IMG/VR virus record: IMGVR_UViG_3300025645_000151
Coordinates: 1 to 41,923 of that record
From: a virus
Strand: one strand, 5' to 3'
DNA length: 41,923 bases
A model generated the notes under the pieces. It was given only the letters and a program-made list of their open reading frames with translations. It ran no database searches and was not told where the DNA came from. The translations under genes and the position numbers were made by a program. Positions 22,601-31,720 of this stretch are shown here, one piece after another (the first letter of the stretch is position 1; each line of letters starts with the position of its first letter).

Positions 22601-23156
22601 GTATAATCGAGGTGAGTTTAATCAACCCGTCGCGGCCACTAGTGAACAACTTTACAACAGTTATACTCAAGGTAACTACTATCCTAACGATAAACTAGGG
22701 TTGACAGACGGTAGTAATCCAATATGGAACGCCAAAGATTGGCAAAATTTCCTAGACTGCAATGGTACTTGTGTTGGACTAGACAATGCTGTAACTGACA
22801 CAAGTAGGTCTGTTGAGTATGCTAAGTATTGTTCATACGCTTGGAATAGATATTGGTCAACACCTAAAGAACAACCGTTATATAGAAGGGCTCAAGTTGC
22901 TCTGATTCAATCTCAAGAAATTGAAATAGTAGTTCCAAACGACATGGATATGTCAATCGGAAAACTTGTTCGTGTTGATACTGGTAGATCTCCAGATACG
23001 ATTGATGATAATCTACTAGGAAAAGTTGATAAATCAGATCCACTTGCAGGTAAATATTTAGTTACAGGTATTCGCAGAGTGTTCGATAGAGATAACTCTA
23101 GTATGATGAGAGTAAGATTAAATAGAGATAGTTTACCCTACGATCCATCAGAATAA
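19641..23156 (+). CDS. Baseplate hub protein, gp27-like with very large internal insertion, 1171 aa
   Basis: The N terminus (EDIFSTSMSGRIILNNTSGW, GVQGTEWITLSF) and the C terminus (IGKLVRVDTG, DPLAGKYLVTGIRRVFDRDN, MMRVRLNRDSLP) have the shape of hub proteins of the gp27/gpD type, which form the central trimer on which the tube and wedges assemble. T4 gp27 has 391 residues. Here a central block of several hundred residues is unusually rich in Tyr, Asn, Trp and Ser (WYNSSSYDLDNTWYGWYNSS) and in Cys (FCEYC, YPRCENQ, ECGLITQYLGKEYC). GGAG precedes ATG 19641. No gp5-type spike/lysozyme gene is adjacent. Confidence 0.65.
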   Translation: MLDQSAFIGGVSQVEITTDDFETSVVVDLNLDFEGLDFTEDIFSTSMSGRIILNNTSGWDGTLKGVQGTEWITLSFSPKTNKNGEQEFKGSTQRFKVYKVNQSTDRVNRFTSYIFYFTTYQFLVDSLKFEGHLSNKHIGPISTESESGSLTNQDYGLVNKIFDVAGFELDISRENTNPIDIESTGNWINYIPSYLDDRNTPESTRRGYYLNRDVAGINNNDENQDARPKKVFELLGELAENAVSKENPNAANFFVWHDLRGWHFRSIDSYLRDRNEEVDKVYTYDISNPNGTGEETRIIELNSIQQVDFMDLLNKQALSSKVVYYELNPDNEFASYYATLPANLGGLQKVIGPNGLDSSLGNTAIETQAIIEGSIEYDYLKDKDKWNSVETYPLIRSSEKQFSKYTQPSFLEVPPVYMQQGIGNSSWYNSSSYDLDNTWYGWYNSSYRTVNSFYQTNPDDFFRTKFARQMDLPGDKFRVVHDNIKMPIIDSLKEYYDAAIQRLYYEHNFVIDSGLNSLETGEGTLGRGIGQGFCEYCSSRDEMLDLYGSQTSSAERNAIENWVSENSETDNPQVLVDRIILGEARPDSLVPVLEGLNPEFYAKFGTYIPCTKFGTDFRYTLFSSGYDDQADIFPPEIEVDNVPRLSPEYIGQSYPRCENQEPLLPYNGDPVDCETLKQKWNNIPSECGLITQYLGKEYCSPAIRGKFGDPINFYNNMFWNSYWLNPRFGIPNTRTLTRFFGDYWGYSRRFGGYGKQFFETNMFIKDFRTTEVRPSNSEVIPLNYSSYAYNTFWFYNYDYYDGGISDLYSNTELVPSHYIFAPNSSLEVTEVVNIPSSFVNAKGETIQVEVGPGSTRTFERSIDVSYQNNPEYSMLKTCAIPRLCGHVDVAEETLDIPYVSKVKLEKPEIGAGAFIGFDLVDIQVDTVSVTWPALYGRGNPYAYSAISTLPPTLSEDGVTEFLRQFSAGLVAQFGDDDYFNSYYWGYWYNRGEFNQPVAATSEQLYNSYTQGNYYPNDKLGLTDGSNPIWNAKDWQNFLDCNGTCVGLDNAVTDTSRSVEYAKYCSYAWNRYWSTPKEQPLYRRAQVALIQSQEIEIVVPNDMDMSIGKLVRVDTGRSPDTIDDNLLGKVDKSDPLAGKYLVTGIRRVFDRDNSSMMRVRLNRDSLPYDPSE

Positions 23157-23171
23157 AGGCATACATAAGAT

Positions 23172-23558
23172 ATGGCTAAAACAGATAAGTTTAGATATTC
23201 CGATCTCGATTTTAACTTCGCTCAATCCACGACTAAGGATGTTGCTCGAAAGTTCGATAACAATGCAATCAAGCAGTCGTTAAGGAATGTGGTCCTTACT
23301 AACTTCTATGAAAGACCTTTTCGTCCATCGCTTGGTGCCAATCTTGTTGCTAAACTTTTCGATCAACCATCGCCTGGTATTGTTTCCGAAGTTCAATCTG
23401 ATGTAAGAAGAGCAATCGTGACATTTGAACCCCGAGTTAACTTGATAAATGTTTTGGCTGAATATAATGATATAAATCAAGAACTAAAGGTACAAGTAGA
23501 ATATAGTTTTTTAGATGAAGATGATGTACTAGACATAACCATAGAAAGAGTAAGATAA
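23172..23558 (+). CDS. 25: Baseplate wedge protein gp25
   Basis: The length (128 residues) matches T4 gp25 (132). The core LRNVVLTNFYERPFRPSLGA with the following LFDQPSP and DVRRAIVTFEPRV is the signature of the gp25/W family, whose EPR motif forms part of the wedge core bundle that nucleates sheath assembly. The stop overlaps the gp6 start (TAATG), indicating translational coupling. Confidence 0.95.
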   Translation: MAKTDKFRYSDLDFNFAQSTTKDVARKFDNNAIKQSLRNVVLTNFYERPFRPSLGANLVAKLFDQPSPGIVSEVQSDVRRAIVTFEPRVNLINVLAEYNDINQELKVQVEYSFLDEDDVLDITIERVR

Positions 23559-25279
23559 TGCCCGATTCATATATCAATCTTAGTAAAACAGATTTTAATC
23601 AAGTGAGAACCTCTCTTACTGATTTTATTAAAACTAAAGATGAGTTTAGTGATTATGATTTCAATGGATCTGCTCTATCTACTTTAATAGATCTGTTGGC
23701 ATATAATACAACTTTCTTTTCTACCTATACAAACTTTCTAGCCAATGAAAGTTTTATAGATTCAGCACAAAAGAGAGACTCTCTGGTATCATTAGCAAGA
23801 CTTGTTGGTTACACACCAAGATCCAGAATCGCTTCTAGAGCCGAACTAAATGTAACAATGAGTAGTGGTAGTGGAATCGAAGCAGGCCGAGTATTTTCTG
23901 GTGGAGATACTGGATATGATTTCATAACGATAGAAGATCAACGTTTCGGATCATCCACGGGTAATATAATTGTATATCAAAATCTCTCTGAAAACAGATC
24001 AGTATCTACAACTTACTTTAATGGGAGTGTCACAGTACCTGAGACTGCCGATATATCTTCCCTAAAAGTAACAGTTGGTGGTAGAGAATTTACGAAGGCA
24101 GATAGAATCTCAGTTCTATCTGCCTCTTCTGAAGTTTTCTTTGTTGATCCTATTTACTCTGGAGCATATGAAGTTTCCTTTGGTGATGGCACCTATGGAG
24201 TGAAAGTTCCAGAAGACTCTAACGTCGTGGTGTCATACTTAACTCCCAACGGAGTTGATAATGCAAATGGTGAAAGAAGTTTCACACCACTGAATGGAGA
24301 TGGACAACCTAGCATTACAGTCAATGAAGTAGTAAGTCCTTCATACGGAGGTGCAGAAAGAGAAGACAGTGAAAGCATTAGAAGAAATGCTCCATCATAC
24401 TTCCAAGCACAGAACAGAGCAGTTACAGCAGAGGATGCCGAGATTGTGTTCAAGGTAGAAAACCCCGAAGTCTTTGATGCCACTGCATGGGGTGGTGAGG
24501 ATAATAATCCTCCTCAATATGGTCGTTTGTATCTTGCATGTGTAAAAGATGCTGCTGGTCTCACATTTACACAAAGTGAACTTTCAGTGTTTGCTGCTAA
24601 ACTACAAGAGAAAACTGTTGTTGGCATTCTTCCTGAGTTTGTGCAACCAACTTGTTATGACTTAGATATTCTTAGTGGAGAGATTATATACGATAGAGTA
24701 GTAAATATAGATGGATCTGGTTTGAACACTATAGTTCAAACGAAGATTTCTGACTTTGATCCTGCATGTGGATTTAGAGAAGTCTTTCCATATTCAACTG
24801 TTGTTTCACAACTTGTAGAAGAAAATAAAGCAATAAGATCTGTAGAGTTTAATGTACAAATGTCATCAACCTTTAAGGCTGAAGATTATCCTAACGATGA
24901 TGCTTTAAATAGAAATCTATATATCTCCTTCGTTAATAATATTGTAAAAAATAGCATCGAAGGTAAGTTTCAGTTAATCAACGACTCCGTTAGATTTGGT
25001 GATGCTGATGAAAATATAGGATATATTGATGATGACGGAAACGGATTTTTAAGATTTTACATACTAGAAAATAATGTAAGAAAATATATCAACTATAGAA
25101 TCGGAACTGTAAATTATCTAAAGGGTGACATTAGTATATTCGGTCTAACAGATTGGGATGCTGGGATTAGAGATTCTGATCTTATAATCAGAGCAAATCC
25201 TAAAAGTAATTCAGTTAAATCAAGCAAACAAGCAACCTTTAGAATAGGTAAAGTAGATAATCTGGATGTCAATGTATGA
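23558..25279 (+). CDS. 6: Baseplate wedge protein gp6 (J-like)
   Basis: The N-terminal helical region (YDFNGSALSTLIDLLAYNTT, FLANESFIDSAQKRDSLVSL, ARLVGYTPRS) is the standard start of gp6/baseplate J proteins. Later GGAEREDSESIRRNAPSYFQ and AVTAEDAEIVF are also typical. gp6 dimers form the inner ring of the baseplate that clamps the wedges and drives sheath contraction. The length (573) is close to T4 gp6 (660). It overlaps gp25 at its start and the next gene by ATGA at its end. Confidence 0.95.
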   Translation: MPDSYINLSKTDFNQVRTSLTDFIKTKDEFSDYDFNGSALSTLIDLLAYNTTFFSTYTNFLANESFIDSAQKRDSLVSLARLVGYTPRSRIASRAELNVTMSSGSGIEAGRVFSGGDTGYDFITIEDQRFGSSTGNIIVYQNLSENRSVSTTYFNGSVTVPETADISSLKVTVGGREFTKADRISVLSASSEVFFVDPIYSGAYEVSFGDGTYGVKVPEDSNVVVSYLTPNGVDNANGERSFTPLNGDGQPSITVNEVVSPSYGGAEREDSESIRRNAPSYFQAQNRAVTAEDAEIVFKVENPEVFDATAWGGEDNNPPQYGRLYLACVKDAAGLTFTQSELSVFAAKLQEKTVVGILPEFVQPTCYDLDILSGEIIYDRVVNIDGSGLNTIVQTKISDFDPACGFREVFPYSTVVSQLVEENKAIRSVEFNVQMSSTFKAEDYPNDDALNRNLYISFVNNIVKNSIEGKFQLINDSVRFGDADENIGYIDDDGNGFLRFYILENNVRKYINYRIGTVNYLKGDISIFGLTDWDAGIRDSDLIIRANPKSNSVKSSKQATFRIGKVDNLDVNV

Positions 25280-26589
25280 TTACAACTACAAACCAACAGG
25301 CTAGTGTTTTTGAAGAAAACAAAGCACAGGTGGCATTTGACCGTCAGACAGAAAGAACTTCTTCTGCCCCTGATGTTATTACTCCAAGGTTTCCTTTCTA
25401 TGTTCGTGATAGACTTCCTGTTCATATTCTAGAAAACCATGAACTGTATGTTAAGTTCATTGAATCCTACTTTGAATGGCTAGGTATTAGCAACAACATC
25501 AATCAGATTCCTTATCTGATGGATCTTAAAAATATACCGAGTAATCTTTTGATTCATCATAAAGAACTATTCGCTAGTCTCTTTCCAGAAACCTCAGTTA
25601 GAAATACATCAGAAGAAGAAGACAACGGACAAATCATTTATAACTGGCGTGATCCTGATAACTCACTAGTGGATATTAGACGTTTTTTATCTTTCATTCG
25701 TCAGTTCTACTTAACCAAAGGAACCGAAGAGTCAACTAGATTTCTGCTCTCATCTTTGTTTGGTATTAATGCAGGATCTATTGATTTCGATTATCCTAAA
25801 GTTCAACTCTGTATATTATCTGACTCTATCTGGGTTCCAAACCTTGACGGGGATACTGATACATTAGGCAATCTATACAATGGATACTGGGCAGATAGTC
25901 GAACAACACTAAGTGGTGGTGTTAGACTTCAAGATGAATACTTTCAACAGTTCTCATATTCAGTCACAGCCATAACGCCTTTAGAAAACATTGCAGATGG
26001 TAATATAGATGAAGACTATGAGTTTACAACAAAACCAATAAAAGATATAACTCACCCCGCAGGGTTTAAACTTTTCAACAATGTTGGACCTGATTCTTAT
26101 CGTCCTGCTCCGCCAGGACCGATTGATACTGGTTATTCAGAATCACCTTTGATTGGACATTACTTAGCGTATAGATTTGATACTACTCTAAACGGAAGAG
26201 AGCCTTTCCCTGCTTTGTGTAATTTAGTTGATTTGTTCCCTTGTGGTTTCAATCCATATACAACCAATCCATTAAACGGCTCAGTAAACTGCTTTACCCC
26301 TGCACACAATCCAAATGGGTTTCCGATTGGTTATACTTATGGTGCGGCCGCTGAAGCGGCGGGTTACACTTACACAGCAGATACATACAATACAGCAGAA
26401 GATAGAGGATATACGTTTTGGGTAGTATATAATCACCCTGCTTCTTGGGTTGAGGATATTCCGTTAGGTTCTCAGTTTGGTGATATGAGGTTAGGTAATT
26501 TAGTTGATCTCACACCAGATGCTGCTAAGGGATATAATGTTTCACCCAATGATCCAGTCGAGGACGTTAGCACTTGTACGTTAGCATAA
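25276..26589 (+). CDS. Baseplate wedge-region protein, gp7-like by position, 437 aa
   Basis: The start forms an ATGA overlap with gp6. Residues about 35-70 (FPFYVRDRLPVHILENHELY, VKFIESYFEWLGI) and 115-150 (VDIRRFLSFIRQFYLTKGTE, ESTRFLLSSLF) are the recurrent helical motifs of large baseplate wedge proteins in marine T4-like phages. The remainder is loop-rich with many Pro, Tyr and Asn residues. In T4, gp7 (1032 residues) follows gp6 and bridges the wedge; this protein is less than half that size, so it may be a reduced equivalent or a distinct protein in the same slot. Confidence 0.6.
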   Translation: MITTTNQQASVFEENKAQVAFDRQTERTSSAPDVITPRFPFYVRDRLPVHILENHELYVKFIESYFEWLGISNNINQIPYLMDLKNIPSNLLIHHKELFASLFPETSVRNTSEEEDNGQIIYNWRDPDNSLVDIRRFLSFIRQFYLTKGTEESTRFLLSSLFGINAGSIDFDYPKVQLCILSDSIWVPNLDGDTDTLGNLYNGYWADSRTTLSGGVRLQDEYFQQFSYSVTAITPLENIADGNIDEDYEFTTKPIKDITHPAGFKLFNNVGPDSYRPAPPGPIDTGYSESPLIGHYLAYRFDTTLNGREPFPALCNLVDLFPCGFNPYTTNPLNGSVNCFTPAHNPNGFPIGYTYGAAAEAAGYTYTADTYNTAEDRGYTFWVVYNHPASWVEDIPLGSQFGDMRLGNLVDLTPDAAKGYNVSPNDPVEDVSTCTLA

Positions 26590-26600
26590 GAGGAATATAA

Positions 26601-28154
26601 ATGGCATCAGTTAATAATACAAACATATCCAACAGAACTATTGAAAATACAAGTTCTATAAAGTTTCGTAACTTGATTGCGAAGAATGCTATAGATAATC
26701 TATTACAGCAAAATCAAGTGTTTTTCTTTGCTGCACATGCGGGTTTCACAGGATCATCTGGAGCCTCTGCTGATTCTTCATTTCAAGATGAGATCACATA
26801 TGAAAACATTACTATTCTAGAAAGAGTTACTCCTAACGATGTGGCTATGTGTGTTCCTCGCATTGACTGGACAAGTGGAACAGTATATGATCCGTTTAAC
26901 CCATACAAAAACGACTATGAGTACACAGTAGACTTCGATGGTGTAATTACTTATCTAAATAAACCTTATGTATTGAACTCTGAGTTCGACGTATATGTTT
27001 GTATCAAGAACAGTTCGACTGGTTTAGATAGAGATAAAGTAGGATCAACAGTAGAACCAAAAGGACGAGGGACTGAATCATTCGTAACAGCAGATGGGTA
27101 TACTTGGAAATACCTATACTCGATCGTAGATCAACTATTTAAATTCCTGACAACTACTTGGCTTCCGGTTCCTACTCCAACGACCGAACCAACTACGGGA
27201 ATCAACAGTGCCAAATACAGACAATACCAAGTTCAACTTGCTAGTGACCAAACTAAAGGACAGATCAATGATGTCGATATTAATATCGGCAACAGTAACG
27301 TTTACTTCGATTCAGAACCAACCGCAACTGTGATTGGACAGGGTACTGGTGCTAAGATAAACATTGGAACTGCATTTGATCCAGTAAAGGGCTATAAGTT
27401 AACTGGGTATAGTATTCCAGCAGGCGGAAATGGCTATATTGGTGGTGCTGTGAAACTAGACATTTCTCCAAACAGTAACTCAGATATCACGAGTAAATCT
27501 GATCTAGAATCTCTAATCACACCACAGGCATCTTTTGGTGGAGCAGACCTAGATATTGGCAGTGATGCGACCATTGCATTACAAGCAAGAACTCTAATGT
27601 TTGTTGGTACTATGAGCCAGTCTGACGACACAATCGGATCATTTCCTGATGGAACTGTGATGGGGTCATTTGGTTTGATTGCCAATCCAGTCTACGCAAC
27701 AGGAGACAACGCAGGGAAAGTTGTTGGTGATGAACTAGGCAAAGGAACGGATACAAAACTAAACATTCGACAGGCAGCAAAAGTTCAAATCAAAGACAAC
27801 AGCGGCACTGGATTTGAATTCACAACTGCCAAAGCAATCGCGGATTCTCGATTACCTACTAATGGAAAAGTTTCTTTTCTGACTTCAGATACAGACGCAA
27901 CCACCGTTGACCTAAGACCATTTAACTACACAGGGCCTGGAACAAGTAATAGAGCAGATCTCTTTATTACAGGACAGAAAACATTACCAGTTGCAGGAGA
28001 AACAGTGCGATCTGGGAGCGATGATTTTGAGGTTGAGCAGGTATTCCCCTCGGAAGTTCAAGTAGGCTCAGGGAATATATTATACATAATACAGAACATT
28101 TTCACCATTCTAAAAGAGACAAAATATATTGTGAAATTCTTCATCCCACTATGA
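26601..28154 (+). CDS. 8: Baseplate wedge protein gp8-like, 517 aa
   Basis: The N terminus (SSIKFRNLIAKNAIDNLLQQ, VFFFAAHAGF) and the block RIDWTSGTVYDPFNPYKND, VYVCIKNSSTG and FVTADGYTWKYLYSIVD follow gp8 of T4-like phages, an outer wedge component that forms dimers. T4 gp8 has 334 residues; the C-terminal extension here is Gly/Asp-rich and strand-rich and may be a surface-exposed addition. GAGGAA precedes ATG 26601. Genes on both sides are other wedge components, spaced by about ten bases. Confidence 0.8.
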   Translation: MASVNNTNISNRTIENTSSIKFRNLIAKNAIDNLLQQNQVFFFAAHAGFTGSSGASADSSFQDEITYENITILERVTPNDVAMCVPRIDWTSGTVYDPFNPYKNDYEYTVDFDGVITYLNKPYVLNSEFDVYVCIKNSSTGLDRDKVGSTVEPKGRGTESFVTADGYTWKYLYSIVDQLFKFLTTTWLPVPTPTTEPTTGINSAKYRQYQVQLASDQTKGQINDVDINIGNSNVYFDSEPTATVIGQGTGAKINIGTAFDPVKGYKLTGYSIPAGGNGYIGGAVKLDISPNSNSDITSKSDLESLITPQASFGGADLDIGSDATIALQARTLMFVGTMSQSDDTIGSFPDGTVMGSFGLIANPVYATGDNAGKVVGDELGKGTDTKLNIRQAAKVQIKDNSGTGFEFTTAKAIADSRLPTNGKVSFLTSDTDATTVDLRPFNYTGPGTSNRADLFITGQKTLPVAGETVRSGSDDFEVEQVFPSEVQVGSGNILYIIQNIFTILKETKYIVKFFIPL

Positions 28155-28165
28155 TAGGAGTATAA

Positions 28166-28969
28166 ATGGCCTTTACAAATACATCTTGGAACTTTTCTAT
28201 GTTTGGAGCCGGTTCTGGTTATGGTGATGACTGGAATCCTAAATCCAATCATATTTCTATTGGATTTATTCCAGGCTATGCTCTACAATCCAGAGAACTT
28301 TTAGAACTACAAACTATTCAATCATACCAAACGTCTACAACAAATAGATGTTTGTTTCATCACGGACAACCTCGTATCGATTTAGAAAGAGAAGATATTG
28401 GGGATCCAACAAAATCTCCCGTGGTGCTTGCAGAGAATGGCAGAAATCTTAGAGTTTACAGAAATGCTGAGTTCTTTACTAACTTTACTACTACTGCCGC
28501 AGATCGGTCTTGGATTCCTACTGGATTTTGGATAACATTCCCACCATATTTAAACGTTGCGTCTCAACTTATGAAGACTGCTATGGAAGAAACTATTCCA
28601 GACACTATGGCAGTTGGGGATTATCTTGGATTTAATGTATTAATAAGAATAGTTACTGGAGACGGAACAGAGTTTGATCAGTTTGGAAATAAATATTTAT
28701 TCACAGATCCAGCCGTAGGAGTTCAAAACTCGAATGCTATTGGAGCAGGGCGACTAGTTTATGAAATAGTAAATCAGAGTAGAAATCCCGATAATCCACA
28801 AGCATTGGTCCGTCAACCAGCGAGTATAGGAAAAAACCCTGAAATAAGACCAGATAACAGTGGCGGGGGGTTATATACTGGTCTCTTTGTTCCTATTATC
28901 AAAAAAGAAACAGAAGGTTATAACTTCGCCTTTGGTGATGAAACAGTAGTAGTACAAACAGAAGCATAG
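28166..28969 (+). CDS. Baseplate/tail protein with DUF4815-like N terminus, 267 aa
   Basis: Residues about 30-65 (HISIGFIPGYALQSRELLEL, QTIQSYQTSTTNRCLFHHG) follow the F-x-PG-x-A-x-Q-x-REL-x-x-LQ pattern of phage baseplate-attached proteins often labelled DUF4815. The remainder is strand- and loop-rich (RSWIPTGFWITFPPYLNVAS, GRLVYEIVNQSRNP). Such proteins usually connect wedge components to fibres. The position between gp8-like and gp10-like genes fits this. GGAG precedes ATG 28166. I cannot match it to a specific T4 gene. Confidence 0.6.
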   Translation: MAFTNTSWNFSMFGAGSGYGDDWNPKSNHISIGFIPGYALQSRELLELQTIQSYQTSTTNRCLFHHGQPRIDLEREDIGDPTKSPVVLAENGRNLRVYRNAEFFTNFTTTAADRSWIPTGFWITFPPYLNVASQLMKTAMEETIPDTMAVGDYLGFNVLIRIVTGDGTEFDQFGNKYLFTDPAVGVQNSNAIGAGRLVYEIVNQSRNPDNPQALVRQPASIGKNPEIRPDNSGGGLYTGLFVPIIKKETEGYNFAFGDETVVVQTEA

Positions 28970-28984
28970 TCTAGGAAATACTAA

Positions 28985-31720
28985 ATGTCCGATATAACAA
29001 AAAATGATTCACAAATTTCAGAAGTGTCACTTGGTGATACAATCAATGATTGGCGTACTCTTACGAACGATCAGATTATTGCTAAGTTGAACCTAATGAG
29101 AGTTTATGATATTAATGGCGGCACTGGTCTTTCTGTAACTGGTGGTTTCGCCGGCGGAGGAAGTGGTGGTACATATGAAATGGAAATCTCCGATACGATT
29201 GGTAAAGGTATTACCATCGGTGGTGATCTTGTTGTCACTGGTAATGTTAGTTTTTCTACGGCTGGTGAAGTCTCCTTTCCAAACGGACTTGTAAATGTAA
29301 ATGGTGATGATAGTCCAGTCGCAGGTTATGCCACTGGTGGTATTGTTGTAGGATCATATACTGGGCCCGACTTCAACACAGGAACAACTGCTCCATTCTT
29401 ACTGAACCTTGGTGGTGCTTGGTTTACTAACCAAGACTTAAAGATGATTGGTGGAGGAACACTCGCTAATGCCTCAATGCAGCAGATTCTTTTCGGAGAG
29501 GCAAACGGAAAGACTCTTGCGTTTAAACAGAACGTAACAGATCTGATAATCGGCAATGGTCACACTCTAGATACAATCCCTGTAGGATCAACTCTTTCTG
29601 GTGAGATCGCTAGAATCAGATCCTACGATGGTCGAGTTGATATCCTTAGAGGTGTGAACAAGAGAAGAGTGTCAGGTGTATCGCACGACTTCCAGTTTGG
29701 TAATGTAGTCAGGGCATCTAGTGCCGATGCAAATGGATTTACCTTGGCGTTCGGTGGTGGGGGATCTACTTTAGCAGAAGCAGTTGGTATGATTTCTAGG
29801 GACAACGGAGACTCTGACTTTGAAGTTACGTTTAATGGTGAGGTCGAAGGAGACTTCACAACAGTTTCTGGTGGAGTCCTCTCTGTTGGGTGTCCATACT
29901 TCCTTTCTCCTTTGAGTAAAGGATTTATTACAACGGTAGAACCAAACACGCCTGGACACGTTTCAAAACCTGTCCTCATTGGTCTATCAGCAGACAGAGG
30001 TTTGTTTGTAAACTACAGAGGTCAGGAAGTAAATTCATTCGCCGGCGGAGGTGGTGGCGGTGGTGCTACTGGTAACGGTCGATCTATTAGAATACCTAAA
30101 CCTAGTGGATTTGCTGTTGGTGATCTTGTAGGAATAAACGATAGCGGAACTTACATCAAGTTAACTACGGCAAATAACGCATTACAACATATATCAAGAA
30201 CACTGGGTCTTGTAGTTAATGATTCCGAAATGTTACTACATGGTGTCACAGAACCAACAGACACATTTGACTTGGCAACAAATATTAGAGTGTTTGATTC
30301 TGATGGTGATCCATTGTATTATGGTGGATATGAGACTGGTCAGTTGTCACAAAGACCTGAAGTTTTTCCATCGACTCCACTTGCTATGCGTCTTGGAGCA
30401 TCTAATCAGATCTACTTCTTCAACACAAGGCCAGGTCAGGGTTATAGTAATCCAAGTCAGGGAGCATTAGACAATGTTTTACAAGATCCAGATGCCTTTA
30501 CTGCGGAAGAAGTTAAAGGTGGTATAAACGGGGCTCAAGTAGGAGGTGGGGGACTTGCTGGTTCTAATACTGTAGGTCAAGGAATCAAAAATCTACTAGT
30601 CAATGGTGGTTTTGATATTTGGCAAAGAGGTGTTGGTGTAGATTCTACACATACAGGAACCGCAGACACTTACTTCGCTGACAGATGGTATAGAAACAAA
30701 CGACTAACTTCTCCTGTTGGTAAGGACATAGCAGAGATTGAGCGTGGTGTATTCTCCGAGGGTCAAACTGATGTTGGAGGTAATCCAGAATATTATGCCA
30801 GAGTGAGGGCAAACTTTGCGCCAGGTGCAGGCGAAACCGCAGTTGACGGTGGTGATTTTATCTCTTGGAATAACGTGATTGAAGATGCGAATACCCTAGC
30901 AGGACAACCTGCTGTTGTCTCCTTTTATGCTAAAGGTGCAACTGGAGTCACAGGATTCCTTGCAGTTGAATACACTCAGTATTGGGAAGGAACTACAGGA
31001 GGAACCTCAAGTAACCAGATTCTACCTCTAGTTTACTTGGATGGTGAATATAAATGGACAAGATACTCAATGAAATTTGCCCCTGTCATCGGACCAACAG
31101 CATCAGGTCTAATAAACAGAGATGAGAGTTGGGCACAACTATCCATTTTCCCATATAGGTTCCGAGGTATGTCTGGTAATACAGGTGCTGCTGATGTTCT
31201 CTATGCAGGAGAGGTTTCTCTTGCCAAGGTTCAAATGGAGTCTGGTTTTATAGTCACCGATCCTTCGATAGTTGATATAGATCAAGAGTTGAGAAGGTGT
31301 AAGAGATTCTATCAGACTTCATACAAGGTTACTGATTATGTCGGAAAGTCAACTATGCTATCAACATCTTCACCGGATGAATCAACACCAAGTATTAGCA
31401 TGATTAGTGGTTCATCTAGGTCACTAGTTCGGATTCCCGTCGAACTAAGAAAGGTTCCAACTAGTGTGAAGATATATTCACCAAAGGGAACTTCAAATAT
31501 GGCATTTAATCTTAGTGCTGGTAGAGAGTTAGATAAAACTTCAGGAACTAGAGGTTATAACAATCAGGCTCGTTCATGGGAAAGTCGTGCCTCAGTTTTT
31601 GGAACTTCTAGTTCAACAACAGGTTTTGGTTTCAACTCGCTATTCGGGTGGGTGTTCGGAGATGTGGTGGCTTTCCACTATGTTCTAAATTCAGAGTTCA
31701 ATACAGGAGTCAATGAATGA
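28985..31720 (+). CDS. Short-fibre/gp10-like baseplate protein with carbohydrate-binding-type C terminus, 911 aa
   Basis: The N terminus (GDTINDWRTLTNDQIIAKLN) is a common attachment segment of marine phage fibre proteins. Gly-rich beta repeats follow, with two Gly runs (AGGGSGG near 60, AGGGGGGGATGNG near 355). From about residue 535 the sequence IKNLLVNGGFDIWQRGVGV, TYFADRWYRNK, then FYAKGATGV and KWTRYSMKFAP matches the NGGFDIWQRG/ADRW module found at the end of many phage fibres, a jelly-roll type ligand-binding domain. It probably contacts the host surface. The stop overlaps the next start as ATGA. Confidence 0.7.
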   Translation: MSDITKNDSQISEVSLGDTINDWRTLTNDQIIAKLNLMRVYDINGGTGLSVTGGFAGGGSGGTYEMEISDTIGKGITIGGDLVVTGNVSFSTAGEVSFPNGLVNVNGDDSPVAGYATGGIVVGSYTGPDFNTGTTAPFLLNLGGAWFTNQDLKMIGGGTLANASMQQILFGEANGKTLAFKQNVTDLIIGNGHTLDTIPVGSTLSGEIARIRSYDGRVDILRGVNKRRVSGVSHDFQFGNVVRASSADANGFTLAFGGGGSTLAEAVGMISRDNGDSDFEVTFNGEVEGDFTTVSGGVLSVGCPYFLSPLSKGFITTVEPNTPGHVSKPVLIGLSADRGLFVNYRGQEVNSFAGGGGGGGATGNGRSIRIPKPSGFAVGDLVGINDSGTYIKLTTANNALQHISRTLGLVVNDSEMLLHGVTEPTDTFDLATNIRVFDSDGDPLYYGGYETGQLSQRPEVFPSTPLAMRLGASNQIYFFNTRPGQGYSNPSQGALDNVLQDPDAFTAEEVKGGINGAQVGGGGLAGSNTVGQGIKNLLVNGGFDIWQRGVGVDSTHTGTADTYFADRWYRNKRLTSPVGKDIAEIERGVFSEGQTDVGGNPEYYARVRANFAPGAGETAVDGGDFISWNNVIEDANTLAGQPAVVSFYAKGATGVTGFLAVEYTQYWEGTTGGTSSNQILPLVYLDGEYKWTRYSMKFAPVIGPTASGLINRDESWAQLSIFPYRFRGMSGNTGAADVLYAGEVSLAKVQMESGFIVTDPSIVDIDQELRRCKRFYQTSYKVTDYVGKSTMLSTSSPDESTPSISMISGSSRSLVRIPVELRKVPTSVKIYSPKGTSNMAFNLSAGRELDKTSGTRGYNNQARSWESRASVFGTSSSTTGFGFNSLFGWVFGDVVAFHYVLNSEFNTGVNE

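Noticed and set aside
26592-28168. TATAAATG boxes just before the gp8-like and following genes
   Set aside because: In both cases the box overlaps the start codon itself, so a transcript from it would begin inside the gene; they are AT-rich start contexts and not promoters for these genes.
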